A program made the translations under genes and the position numbers. The notes beneath the pieces were generated by a model, which was not told the origin of the DNA, made no database searches, and worked only from the letters and a program-made list of their open reading frames with translations. Below, piece after piece: positions 1-9,675 of a DNA stretch of 64,000 nucleotides (position 1 is the stretch's first letter; each line of letters opens with the position of its first letter). The stretch lies in contig CP099426.1 of the NCBI GenBank assembly GCA_024114885.1, positions 496,001 through 560,000 on the forward strand, in the 5' to 3' direction. This DNA is from Septoria linicola. Taxonomy: Eukaryota; Ascomycota; Dothideomycetes; Mycosphaerellales; Mycosphaerellaceae.

Positions 1-158
1 AGCGATACCTACCGAAGTAGTGTTTCGTCGCTCGAGGCGCTTGAGTCGCACGGCTCCCACATTTGGCAAAACTCTATGATCCGCTAGAAAGAAGAACATC
101 AGGGTACCTGTGGAGACCGACAGGCGCACGGTGCCTGCTAGACATCAGTGATTGCCAG

Positions 159-163
159 TATAA
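159..163 (+). promoter_or_regulatory. TATA-like element of the peroxidase gene
   Basis: A TATAA word lies about 85 nt upstream of the ATG at 245, a plausible spacing for a fungal core promoter with a short 5' leader. It is a motif match only. Confidence 0.35.
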
Positions 164-244
164 GTATTCTGAAGATCTGCACCCCAATCACTTCTCATTC
201 TCAGCACACATCTCTCTAACATACCCAACTCGAGACACATCATC

Positions 245-1630
245 ATGAAGGGCATCATCGTTTCTTCGCTCATTGCGAGCGCATCCGCCTTCCCTTTCGT
301 TATGGATGTTGCGGGCGTGGACAGCTCAGCCATCCATGAGGAACGCCGCCGCATCAGACGACAACAGCCTGGCCAAGGCCCTGGATCCGCAGCTCAATGC
401 GCGTTCAACGCCAACCACAAGCCTGCAAATCCAGTGACGGCACAATATCCATACAACAATGCCAAGAATGGCAAGAAGGGAAACGAGAAGGGCGGTTATC
501 AAGTGCCAGCACCTGGTGACACTGCTCACCAGTTTGTTGCTCCAAACTACAAAACCGACATCCGCGGCCCATGCCCTGGTTTGAACGTCGCCGCCAATCA
601 CAACTTGTGAGTTCCCAAGTTTCAACACATCGCCCAAGGGCAATTCTAACCACTTCAATAGCTTGGCTCACGATGGTATCGTCACCTTCGCCGAACTTGT
701 TGATGCTCAGCAGAACGTCTACAATGTTGGCTATGATCTTGCCAATCTTTTGGCCCTCCTTGGTCTTACCTTGACCGATGGTGATCTTGTCACCGAGAAG
801 CTGTCCATCGGTTGTGACGCTACGTCGCGAACTTCGGTCAATCCAGTTTTGACTGGATCCGAGCCTGGTCTTGATGGCCACAACAAATTTGAGGCCGACA
901 GCTCGCTCACACGTAACGACTTCTTCCTCGGCAAGGGGGACAACTTTAACTTCAATGGCGGGTTTCCCTGTCCTTTCGCTTGTTTCGAACCTCGCTAATA
1001 GCTTTAATAGGTACTCTATTCAAGATGATGACCGATACAACTGGCGGCAACTACGACCTGCAGGGTCTCGCTCAATACCGATACGACCGCTGGTTCCAGT
1101 CTCAAAGAGACAACCCTAACTTCTACTTCGGTCCATTGAGCTTGCTGCTCTTTGGTGCCGCCTCGTTCTTGTACGAACTCATGCCATCTGGCAGCCACGG
1201 ATACGCCCCTGACTTTGCCACCATTTCCTCTTTCTTCGGTGCCCAGAAGGAGTCTGACGGTACCTATTCGTTCAACGGAAAGGAGCAGCTCCCAGCCAAC
1301 TGGATCAACCGTGTTGACCCATACACAAACTCGAAGGTCACCGAGCAGATTCTTGCTATGTACCTCCTGAAGCCAGTACAGTTCGGCGGTAACACTGCCG
1401 ACGGCAAGTTTGACGTGATAACTTACGGCGCTATCCAGAATGGAACTATTAAGCCTGGTCTCGATGCCCGCACCACTTCGTGCCTGCTCTACCAGCTTGC
1501 AACTCAGTCCGTTCCATCATACTTGAACGGTCTGGTCACACCATCCGTCGATGCTCTATCCTTTGTTGCTACCAAGCTCTCTGGCACCGACTTCGCCAAC
1601 CTTGGCTGCCCACAGCCTCTCACCAAGTAG
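245..1630 (+). CDS. Secreted heme-thiolate peroxidase (chloroperoxidase / unspecific peroxygenase family)
   Basis: Three exons, 245-606, 662-957 and 1011-1630, add up to 1278 nt and 425 residues. The protein opens with a signal peptide (MKGIIVSSLIASASA) and a basic RIRR stretch that may be a processing site. The PCP motif (RGPCPGLN, Cys110) supplies the axial thiolate ligand of the heme, and the sequence after it (NHNFLAHDG) is typical of the family. The distal acid region reads FEADSSLTR, with Glu-Ala-Asp where short peroxygenases often have Glu-His-Asp. The family uses peroxide to halogenate or oxygenate organic substrates outside the cell; the substrate here is unknown. Intron 1 has a perfect GTGAGT donor. 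Intron 2 only keeps the conserved FN-G-TLF reading if a GC donor at 958 is used, because the GT at 962 breaks the frame. The sequon N-G-T created by this splice agrees with the family. Confidence 0.88.
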
Positions 1631-3355
1631 TGGAAGTTTTGGAGTGATGGGATCAGAATGGGAGAAAAATACCTTGATGAAGGGAAGACTAGCATGAAAA
1701 CGACCTGATGACTACTACTATCCGTAGTTCATGTTACTAGCGAAATTGACACAATGTTCAATCATATTCTGAGTTCGAATCAAATTCTTCGTCCCTAAGT
1801 CGCAGGAATCAGTCACTATGAGACGGTATGATCGTGAAACGTCAAGCTTCCACCACTGCACCCATCTCTGCCATACGAGAGGGCAGCTGAGGCAGACTGA
1901 ACGAAGCTGACCATAGGTGAGGTGGCTGGGCGCTCGGAGACAATCTGACGACGGGTGTGGTCCAGCAGCCTGCTCGTTGACGTTCTTCCTGCCAGCATTT
2001 TCGGCACGTCATTCCGACCATCGCCAAATCGTGCCCTAGTTAAACTCCTGTTCAAATTACTCGGACGCCGAGGCACTTTTCTCAACTTCGCATTCGCGAC
2101 ATTATATGGTGTGCTACATCTACGTCAGCATGCATGTCTCATGGCGATGGCATGCGATACGATGCGATGCGAAGTCATTATTCTGGACGAAGCACTTTTG
2201 TCACTCGTGGCTTTGTCCAACATGACGAGAGGTGTCGTCGACGCTGACTTTGAGTCTGCTGCGAGGCGAGACAGGATCAAAAGCATCTTCCTCTCAAACT
2301 CGCGATCTCAGAGCTTGCGACAACCACATTTTTATCGTGTCAGGCTCATGCCTGTGTATAGCACTATCACATATTGCTTTCGAGAAGCTGAAGCTGGCTG
2401 AGACCAACCACATCGTCATCTAGCATCGACCCCAGATTCGCGCGTCAGAATCCCAGCAGACACGCATATGCATCGACCGGTATATTGTGGAGTTGCATAT
2501 AATCCTCTTTGAGGCATTGCTAGAAACGGCACAGAAACAGAGACGGCGTGGTGGCGACCACGTTCTGTTTCTTTTCTTGTCAGCGGCAGTCGGCCGTGCG
2601 ACGTCGATGCAAGCAATAATGCCACGAGATCATCGCTGAACCGGACGCCTTGGACTGGGCTTGTAGAGCGGCGTGGCAATTGCTTGCATGTTTGCGGGAC
2701 GGCATATACCATGGTGGAGGGGTCGAGATGTGTGCGATCGCTCGGCGGCTGAGAACGAGGTGGGAAAAGCGTGCGAAGAGCCTCACTACTTGGCAGGCAA
2801 CAATGTTGATGAAACAACGGCTTCTGACATGAGAGCGAATTGTAGTGCTTTAAGACATATCAGGTTGATCTCGACGTGCCTGTTCGTGTGCGTGTACTGC
2901 CTCGTGAGCTTATGGCCTTAAGCTCACCTCATACGAAGCCGTGCAAGATGTACAGCTCAGTCTTCCACTGAGCAGCGAAATACAGCAAAACCACATTCTC
3001 TACAGTCTTGCTATTGCGTCGCATGAATCTGGAAGCCGCTTGATGTTCCACTCAGTCAGACAATAGCCTTGGAGAATATACTCATATTGCTGGTATTATC
3101 GTAGTCATTGAGGTCCACTGTGATACCACAACGCGCAGCCATCAGTTCCGTAACACTACGCGAATGGTATCAGCGCTTGAACCAGAACAAAAAGACCATG
3201 CCGCCTGGTGAAAAGATAGTCGTGAAGGTCAAAAACAGAACAGAATCAAGGACTCCGCCAGCGGGAAGTTCCGCGCGCTAAAGATTTCACTTCGAGATTC
3301 TGGTCTTCCGCGAACAACTCTTTGCGACAACAGCACTAACACCTCCACCACAACC
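1631..3355. other. Intergenic gap, 1.7 kb
   Basis: It holds the 3' region of the peroxidase gene and the upstream region of RPB8. Only short overlapping open frames without recognisable domains are present on either strand. A small patch near 2150-2175 repeats GATGCGAT-like words. I see no gene or RNA here. Confidence 0.5.
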
Positions 3356-3841
3356 ATGGCCGACGCACAGCTGTACGAAGAGACTTTCCAAGTCACGACG
3401 CTCATCGACCAAACCTACGACCGCGTCCACCGCATCCTCGGAACATCTCACGACTCCACCACATCCATCACTCTCGACATCAACAGCGAATTGTACCCAA
3501 TCGCCAATGGCGAATCTTTCAACATGCTCATTGCGAGCACGCTGAACCTCGACGGCACGAAAGACGAAGCACAGGGATGGCGGCCGAAGAACGATGCGCC
3601 GAGTCTCGCAGATATGTGGGATTACGTGTGTTATGGAAAGGTCTACAAGGTGGAGGATCCTGAGGATGGGGATCGGATGTGAGTATCTGTGCGATTAGAG
3701 GAAGCACGAGTTAATGGAAGCTGACTGCAGGACAGCAAAGTCTATGTGTCTTTTGGAGGACTGCTGATGTGCCTTGACGGGCCGTACAAGAAGCTCAGTC
3801 CGCTGAAGATTGAGTACGCGTATATGTTATTGAAGAAATGA
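3356..3841 (+). CDS. RPB8: RPABC3 / Rpb8, subunit shared by RNA polymerases I, II and III
   Basis: Two exons, 3356-3678 and 3736-3841, encode 142 residues, matching the usual 145 or so. Rpb8 is an OB-fold subunit in all three nuclear RNA polymerases. Recognisable segments are the N-terminal LYEETFQV, the ITLDINSELYPI strand pair, and the C-terminal VYVSFGGLLMCLDGPYKKL with the ending EYAYMLLKK, the most conserved part of the family. The 57-nt intron uses GTGAGT at 3679 and the second of two nearby AGs (3734-3735). The first AG, at 3729-3730, would shift the frame and destroy the C-terminus. The ATG is preceded by a favourable CAACC context. Confidence 0.95.
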
Positions 3842-4983
3842 ACTGGTATTCTGTGGATCAAATGCATTCACGGCTGCGCCTTATGCCACGTAACCCCCGC
3901 GCGCGTGGCCTGGCATAATCGAGTCGGATAAGCATGAGGGAACTCGGCGGAGAAGAGCGTGCACGATTGAGCTGGCTAAGCTCTTGGGCCCGCATTGGTG
4001 GTGCGACGTGGCCCATCTGAGCTCTGCATTGCCTTCACATCGCACATTGCAGCAAGTGCCACCCCGATCAGCATGTAATGAAGGGCATAGCCGTAGGCTC
4101 ACAAAAGTCTGCCTGGAAGGACTAGCCTGCCGACTGTTCGAGGCACAAAATACGCGCTCGGTTGAAAATGAGCAACGATCCATGCTTGGATCGCCTTCAG
4201 GTGCGGTCGGTGACCGCAACAACGACAAGCTAGACTTCACGAATGGAACGTGCAGCTCACATGCTGCTACGAGCCAACACACATTCCACGTCTTTAAATA
4301 CTTCCAGTAAAGTTTCACAGAGGTGATACATGGATGGCGTCTACGTACAGCATCGTGTCAATTGCATATTCCCGTGGCTCGCCTCAGCATTACAGATTGC
4401 ATGTGAATTGTCGCGCTATTACTGCTCCGTCTCATAGGCTACTCATGGTGGGTCGATCGAAAGCAATGCCTACTCCGAAGGAAGTGGTTTCGCAGGAGCG
4501 CTGTGAACCGGCTCTTCGCTGCATCTCGCTGCAAACTAACAACTAAGCGCACTACAAGTGACATTGTTGGTATGTGAATCCCTGGAGGGGCCATGTTTTG
4601 ACAAAATCATAAATCCTCAAGCATATAGCACCGACTGGACATCGTGAGTTGCATGTGAAGGACACCAATGTGGTTCCTATGAATTCACGCGTCGCCGGCA
4701 ATGACTGCCGATCGATAGTTCTACCAAGATCGCGTCATTCGCGTGGCAGCTGTCAACGTGGAGAGGCCGAGCTGCATGCATATCTCCGCCTACAACACAA
4801 TTACTCTTCGCACACTACTCACCAACGTGTGCACCCCCTCGGTCGACGGCGACGCATCAGCGCATAACGAGCGCGATGTCGAGCAGATTTCGAACGGCAG
4901 TAACATCGAGATAGCGAGCTCATCCGAACATCCGTGATCAACCTCAGCTGCCATCGATTGCAGGAGCGAAGTGAGCCGAAACG
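3842..4983. other. Intergenic gap, 1.1 kb
   Basis: It separates RPB8 from the RING ligase gene on the same strand. No conserved coding segment, RNA gene or repeat was found on either strand. The part next to 4984 is presumably the promoter and leader of the ligase. Confidence 0.45.
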
Positions 4984-7812
4984 ATGGAAGTCGCCAACAA
5001 CATCTCGTATATACCTTCCGCCATGGATCTGTTGCTTGTGGTGCCACGACTGGCTCAGAAAGCGGGCACTTTCGCCTTATACCATATGCCGGATGCAATG
5101 GACAACATCGCGGGCAAGATCTGGAGCGGAGGCAGCATGATTGCGGACCCAACAACACATCAGACAATCGCAAATGCCACAATGTCGAATACGAGTACCG
5201 CATTCGCTCAGACAACCGCATCCGCACTGGAGACGACGCTCCGAGAAGCCTTCTCACAAGGCAGTGAGGAGACTGGCGCTTTCCTCATGGGCATTGCAGC
5301 AGGCATTGGCAGACTGAAGAACTTCGGCGGAATCTTCTCGTACATGACCTCGAGATGGGCGTTGACGACATTCACTGCTGCCGTGCTGCTCAACCGCACG
5401 CAGTTCTATGCTTCCAGCAGGGAGCATCTACGCCTGCGCTTCCACATGCGACTTGCACTCTACTTGATCCCGATTGTGGCTTTTCTCACCCAACTACTGC
5501 ATGTTCTGCAGGCACTACGATGTCAGACGTCGCCAGACTATCCTTCGCTACGATATGGTGATCCACTCAAACATCTGACTATTGACTTTGCAGCGGAAGG
5601 AGGCTTCTTGTACCAACTGAGCTCGACATTACTCTTTTGGCAGGACGATGCCTCTTGTTGTCACGCCAGATCGATGTCCTTGGTCGGAATGGGAGATGAC
5701 AAGAGTGCTCTGAGAGGGTCCATGTCTATGCTCTACTGGTTCTTCTTGACCCTATGCACAAGTCAGCTCTTCGAGACCTTGACATGTGCACTGCAGGGCA
5801 AAACACCGAAGCCAGAGACTGGAATGACCATATTTGAGCACTCTCTCGCATTTGCTGAGTGCGAAGCCATGATCAGTAGTGCGCTTGGCTTTGGTCTCTT
5901 TGGATTGCCCAAAGGGACGGGTCCTGGCTCTGACGCGGATGCTGGACCGCTGATCAGCAGATCGGAGATCTTGCAGCGACTCAACGTGCCGCCGGAAGTC
6001 TTGTTGGTCTGTCTCATTTCGTGCTTCAGTCACATCAGCAGCGCCTCGCTAGCGGTGGCCGGCATTCGAGACAAAGTGCGACTTTTGAACACCGCCATCT
6101 GGGCCTGCTGCTACATGTCTGCGTTCATTTGGAGCTTTGCCAAGATCTTGATAGGCGATGTGGAAGACTCGGATCTTGGATTTCTGCGATTCCCAACAGT
6201 CTGTCTGGTTGGCTTTATCCCCCATATGCTGATACTCTCGGGCATTGTGGTTTGCGGATGCATATATGGACTTGCGCTGCTCGTCACTGCATTCTCGATT
6301 CCGTCCGATGCGGCATCGGGCCTCTCTTTGCGACAAAGATTCTCCTGGGCTTACAACAACCTGCAGGCGAATGTCCAATTCTCGCAAAACTCTGCTATTC
6401 GCATTAAGATGTCGGAAGACTTCTACACAACACTTCTGAAGATGGGCTTCAATGTTTTGACCGCAGCTAGTGAGGCGGTATATCTCAACGAGGGAAGCCG
6501 GATAAACATTGCGCAGATGACTTGGCTCGAACAGAAGCGGATCGATGAGCTTGCGAAGAACATGGAGCGCCGCTCAGTACCTGCTGTACCGTCTGAGCTC
6601 CTCGACTCTGGTATTGCCAGAGGTGTCAAGTTTGTTGACCACCAGAACGCTGCCATTGGCCAATCACCTTATGCCCGAGAGCGAAAATCGAAGCCGGCAG
6701 CGACAGACGCGAACAAGCAGAATGCGGCTGACTTTGACAGCGGACTCGGCATTACTCAACGGCGAAGCCGCATGCAATTGACATTCGACTTTATTGCTGG
6801 GATTCTCGGCCTCACACTAAGCCTCCAGGCGCATATTGTGCTGGGGCTGCTCAACAGGCTGGGCATCGAGCGAAGGCCTGCCTGGCTTTTGAACATCGCT
6901 GGCATCAGCGAGAAGCAACAACGGCCATCGGCTCATCTCAGGGCAAAGAAGTCTGACTCGTTGGACTTCTACATGCTGGGGGCGGATGGCAGGAGTCTAA
7001 CGCTTCCGCAAGACAGCAACGTAGATGTCGAGGTTGAAACCAGGCGCAGGATGATACATCGACAGGAATACCAGAACGAACAGCACCTAAGTTCCGAGCT
7101 CTACAAGTGGTGGAGGGGCGGAGGATGGTATGGAGATCTTGACGGCAGTGGTTCTTATGCGGCTAGCGTCGCTGATGATGATGACGACACGAGTGTGATA
7201 TCGGTGAGTACCAATGCTAGCACGAACGACGGAGATGAGTCAGAAAGCGGTCGAAGGACACCAACGCAGCGCGATCCGTACGGCAGTCGATTCAGCAGAG
7301 AGGGTTCCGTCGAAGCCGATGGAGCAGTGGATCTCAGCTCGCTCTCCAGACTGCTTGACCCGCAAACATCAAGCGATCGTGAAGAAGCGCGGCTATTATC
7401 TTACAGCCTACAGTCCGAGCGGCCGATGACGAGGAGTCAATATCGACGTAACCAGGATCGTACACGAGCAGAACTACTCACCGGATTGCGCACAGCTGCC
7501 AAGAAGCAGGACTCTTCTTCCATTGAAGAAGACGAAGAGCACGACTTAGAGTCCTTCATTCTCTCACAACGTACTAAGGCCAAGGTTCGTGCCCAGCGCG
7601 CAGGGACATGGGAGGCTGGAGCTGAAGGCATGGGCGAAGGTGGACCACAATGTGTTGTTTGCCAGTGCTCGCCACGTACGATTCTGGTCTGGCCTTGCGG
7701 ATGTCTGAGCATGTGCGACGACTGCAGAGTGGGACTCGCAGCACGGAACTACACCAAGTGTATATGCTGTCGAACAGATATTGCAGCTTATTCGAGGTTG
7801 TATGTACCGTAG
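4984..7812 (+). CDS. Multispanning membrane RING ubiquitin ligase, Asi1/Asi3-like
   Basis: An intronless 942-residue protein. Several hydrophobic segments fall between about residues 120 and 450, with another near 605-625, so it should be an integral membrane protein. A long acidic and Ser-rich stretch (about 720-870) leads to a C-terminal RING at about residues 890-933. The RING starts with CVVCQC and continues with WPCGCLSMCDDC and CICC. The usual ring histidine is replaced by Cys (PCGC), a pattern I associate with the yeast Asi1/Asi3 ligases. Those act in the inner nuclear membrane, degrading mislocalised membrane proteins and amino-acid-signalling factors. Domain order and C-terminal RING fit that family; the exact orthology and the nuclear location are inferred. 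The ATG at 4984 is followed by a second in-frame Met at residue 14. Confidence 0.75.
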   Translation: MEVANNISYIPSAMDLLLVVPRLAQKAGTFALYHMPDAMDNIAGKIWSGGSMIADPTTHQTIANATMSNTSTAFAQTTASALETTLREAFSQGSEETGAFLMGIAAGIGRLKNFGGIFSYMTSRWALTTFTAAVLLNRTQFYASSREHLRLRFHMRLALYLIPIVAFLTQLLHVLQALRCQTSPDYPSLRYGDPLKHLTIDFAAEGGFLYQLSSTLLFWQDDASCCHARSMSLVGMGDDKSALRGSMSMLYWFFLTLCTSQLFETLTCALQGKTPKPETGMTIFEHSLAFAECEAMISSALGFGLFGLPKGTGPGSDADAGPLISRSEILQRLNVPPEVLLVCLISCFSHISSASLAVAGIRDKVRLLNTAIWACCYMSAFIWSFAKILIGDVEDSDLGFLRFPTVCLVGFIPHMLILSGIVVCGCIYGLALLVTAFSIPSDAASGLSLRQRFSWAYNNLQANVQFSQNSAIRIKMSEDFYTTLLKMGFNVLTAASEAVYLNEGSRINIAQMTWLEQKRIDELAKNMERRSVPAVPSELLDSGIARGVKFVDHQNAAIGQSPYARERKSKPAATDANKQNAADFDSGLGITQRRSRMQLTFDFIAGILGLTLSLQAHIVLGLLNRLGIERRPAWLLNIAGISEKQQRPSAHLRAKKSDSLDFYMLGADGRSLTLPQDSNVDVEVETRRRMIHRQEYQNEQHLSSELYKWWRGGGWYGDLDGSGSYAASVADDDDDTSVISVSTNASTNDGDESESGRRTPTQRDPYGSRFSREGSVEADGAVDLSSLSRLLDPQTSSDREEARLLSYSLQSERPMTRSQYRRNQDRTRAELLTGLRTAAKKQDSSSIEEDEEHDLESFILSQRTKAKVRAQRAGTWEAGAEGMGEGGPQCVVCQCSPRTILVWPCGCLSMCDDCRVGLAARNYTKCICCRTDIAAYSRLYVP

Positions 7813-7852
7813 TCTAGTAGCATAGCGAAGGCGTTTGGTATGAAGCATTGCA

Positions 7853-8393
7853 TTACCCACAGAACGTTTTCCATCGAACTCGCTCCACGCTCAAGCCGAG
7901 TCTCAACGCTTTTTGACTTTTGCCATGCAAACCCTCACATCGCCCTGTCTGCTTCTTATCGAGTCCACTCTCATCCGCCCCTCTCCACCAAAACGGATAC
8001 GGCTCGTACATCGGCAAAGCATTCCGCAAAGATTGCGGCCAATTATAATCAAACTCATCGTTGTAGAACCACGGATGAGGAATCCTCCCCATCCGTCCGT
8101 TGGCGAAGGCCCATGATGGGTTGGGATCGTAGGTCAGTGGATATTGGGCGTAGGCCGGGTTGTTGGATAGTGCGGCGGCAAAGGCAAAGGACCAGGTCGG
8201 GTAGGAAGTGGAGGAGGAGGGTGAGTTGAAAGGTGGGGGGGGGGGGAGCTTGATGGGGGCGGGTGGTTAGTTTGGGAGTAAGGAGGGCAAGGCATGGGGA
8301 TTTTACGCTTTGGAAGGGGACGTAGGTTGGGTCTCGGCGCTGGACCCAGGTTGTGGGGATGTGCATGCCGTCGATGTACCATTTGTTGGACAT
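7853..8393 (-). CDS. Small hypothetical protein, Trp/Tyr-rich
   Basis: Two exons on the minus strand, 8393-8307 and 8248-7853, give 160 residues. The 58-nt intron has a GTAAAA donor and a CAAG acceptor and joins in phase 0. The protein starts MSNKWYIDGMHIPTTWVQRR. It then has a short proline run encoded by a C12 tract, a segment PTWSFAFAAALSNNPAYAQY, and a tail rich in aromatic residues (PHPWFYNDEFDYNWP). There is no signal peptide or clear membrane helix. The good reading across the splice and the biased composition argue for a real gene, but I recognise no family. Its 3' end faces that of the RING ligase with only 40 nt between the stops. The homopolymer makes the frame sensitive to sequencing error. 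Confidence 0.55.
8235..8246. repeat. Homopolymer of 12 G (C on the coding strand)
   Basis: Twelve uninterrupted G lie just inside exon 2 of the small minus-strand gene, where they encode part of a proline run. Length change here would shift the frame. Confidence 0.95.
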
Positions 8394-9675
8394 GACTGGA
8401 GTGTGGGGTGTGGATTGACTGGATCTGTGAGGCTGGAAGAGATGGGGCGTTGTTGTTCAGAGGTTGCTCTTCGCGGAATGAATGCGGTATGCTCTTGTCG
8501 TGGAAGTATACATGAAGTGCTCCCCTGTCTGCTGTGAATGTTCCATGTGGCTGCCTTTAGGGAGCGGATACGATGTTACGAATGTTCGGCGCCCCTGGCG
8601 TTATGCGATATGTGCTTCGAATTGACATGCCCGCCACAGCAATCAGACAATGGCTGGATTCTCGACAATATGTCTGCGAAGGATTCTGTCGTGGAGGATC
8701 GAGCTGTATCAGTCCCAGATCTCGAGCATCAGATATCATGGATGTAGGAGCCTATCGTGCAGGACGAACGTCAGTCGACGCTCTCCATTAGTAGATGTCG
8801 TCGCAGCGGAAGAAGTCAGCACGAGGGTTCACAGGCTGTAGAAGCTGGAATGGTAGATCGCCGAGCCTGTGCAGGAGCTCCGTCGAGACGTGCTCCGCGA
8901 TCGTGACCGAGAACTCCCTAGCCCGTGAAACGTTTTAGTGGCGTGAGTATAGTCTCCATCGACTCTTCATCGTTGGCCTGTCTATTCCAGAATGCAATCG
9001 TGATCTGCAGGCTTTGGAGATGTTTGATCAAGGCGAAAACATCGCATGCCGCTAGCCACTTGGTTGAATCGTCGGGAAGGGACCGTTTGCTCCATCCTCC
9101 ACGATCAAGGCTGACGGGACATGCAAACGCCGTGCTGAAGCGGATGTTTCGAAGGTGATCAAAGCGATGCGGCAGCATTACATGTGGGAGCCGGACCACG
9201 GCTTGCCTCTTAGCTGAGATTGATACAAGCTCTTGCATAGCCGCCTTCTGTACTGTGCCTCTTTCACGCAGGGGAAGCGATGGGCCGTGGACACAGCAAA
9301 CTCACACAGGCGCGTCTGCATGCTTGGGGACAGTGATATGCCATCTTTTTGATTGACTCGGTATCATGTGCAGAAGCGGTGATTGATTGTTGTTGTCGGA
9401 AGAACGCGTCGATGTCAAGTCGAACACGCCGGAAGAAGTCCGAGTCGCGTGGTTCTGGCAGGGCTTGGCGTGCTATGCCGATCACCCCGTACGCTCGGAC
9501 ATGTGCATTGAACAGCCAGCTGGAGTCGGATGGAACACGTATTGCGAACACAATACACGACGAAGGAAGGAACTCACCTGCTGCCTGTACATGATTGTTA
9601 GGCAGCTGCAATTGTCCATGGCCATATAAGCAGGAAGTCCGCATACAGAGAGGCAGTCTGGCATAGAAAGGAGAG
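8394..9675. other. Intergenic gap, 1.3 kb, divergent promoter region
   Basis: It lies between the start of the small minus-strand gene and the start of the ARF-GEF. A TATAA word occurs at 9625-9629. A 221-codon minus-strand open frame reaches from here into the ARF-GEF start but shows no domain and mirrors the coding strand. I see no further gene. Confidence 0.45.
9625..9629 (+). promoter_or_regulatory. TATA-like element of the ARF-GEF gene
   Basis: TATAA in the context CCATATAAGC, about 50 nt before the ATG at 9676, which would give a very short leader. Motif match only. Confidence 0.3.

Noticed and set aside
1771..1785. TTCGAAT resembling a tRNA T-loop
   Set aside because: The flanking bases do not form a T-stem, and no acceptor or anticodon arm could be built.
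2416..2817. 133-codon minus-strand open frame in the first large gap
   Set aside because: No domain, composition like random sequence, overlaps other frames of equal quality.
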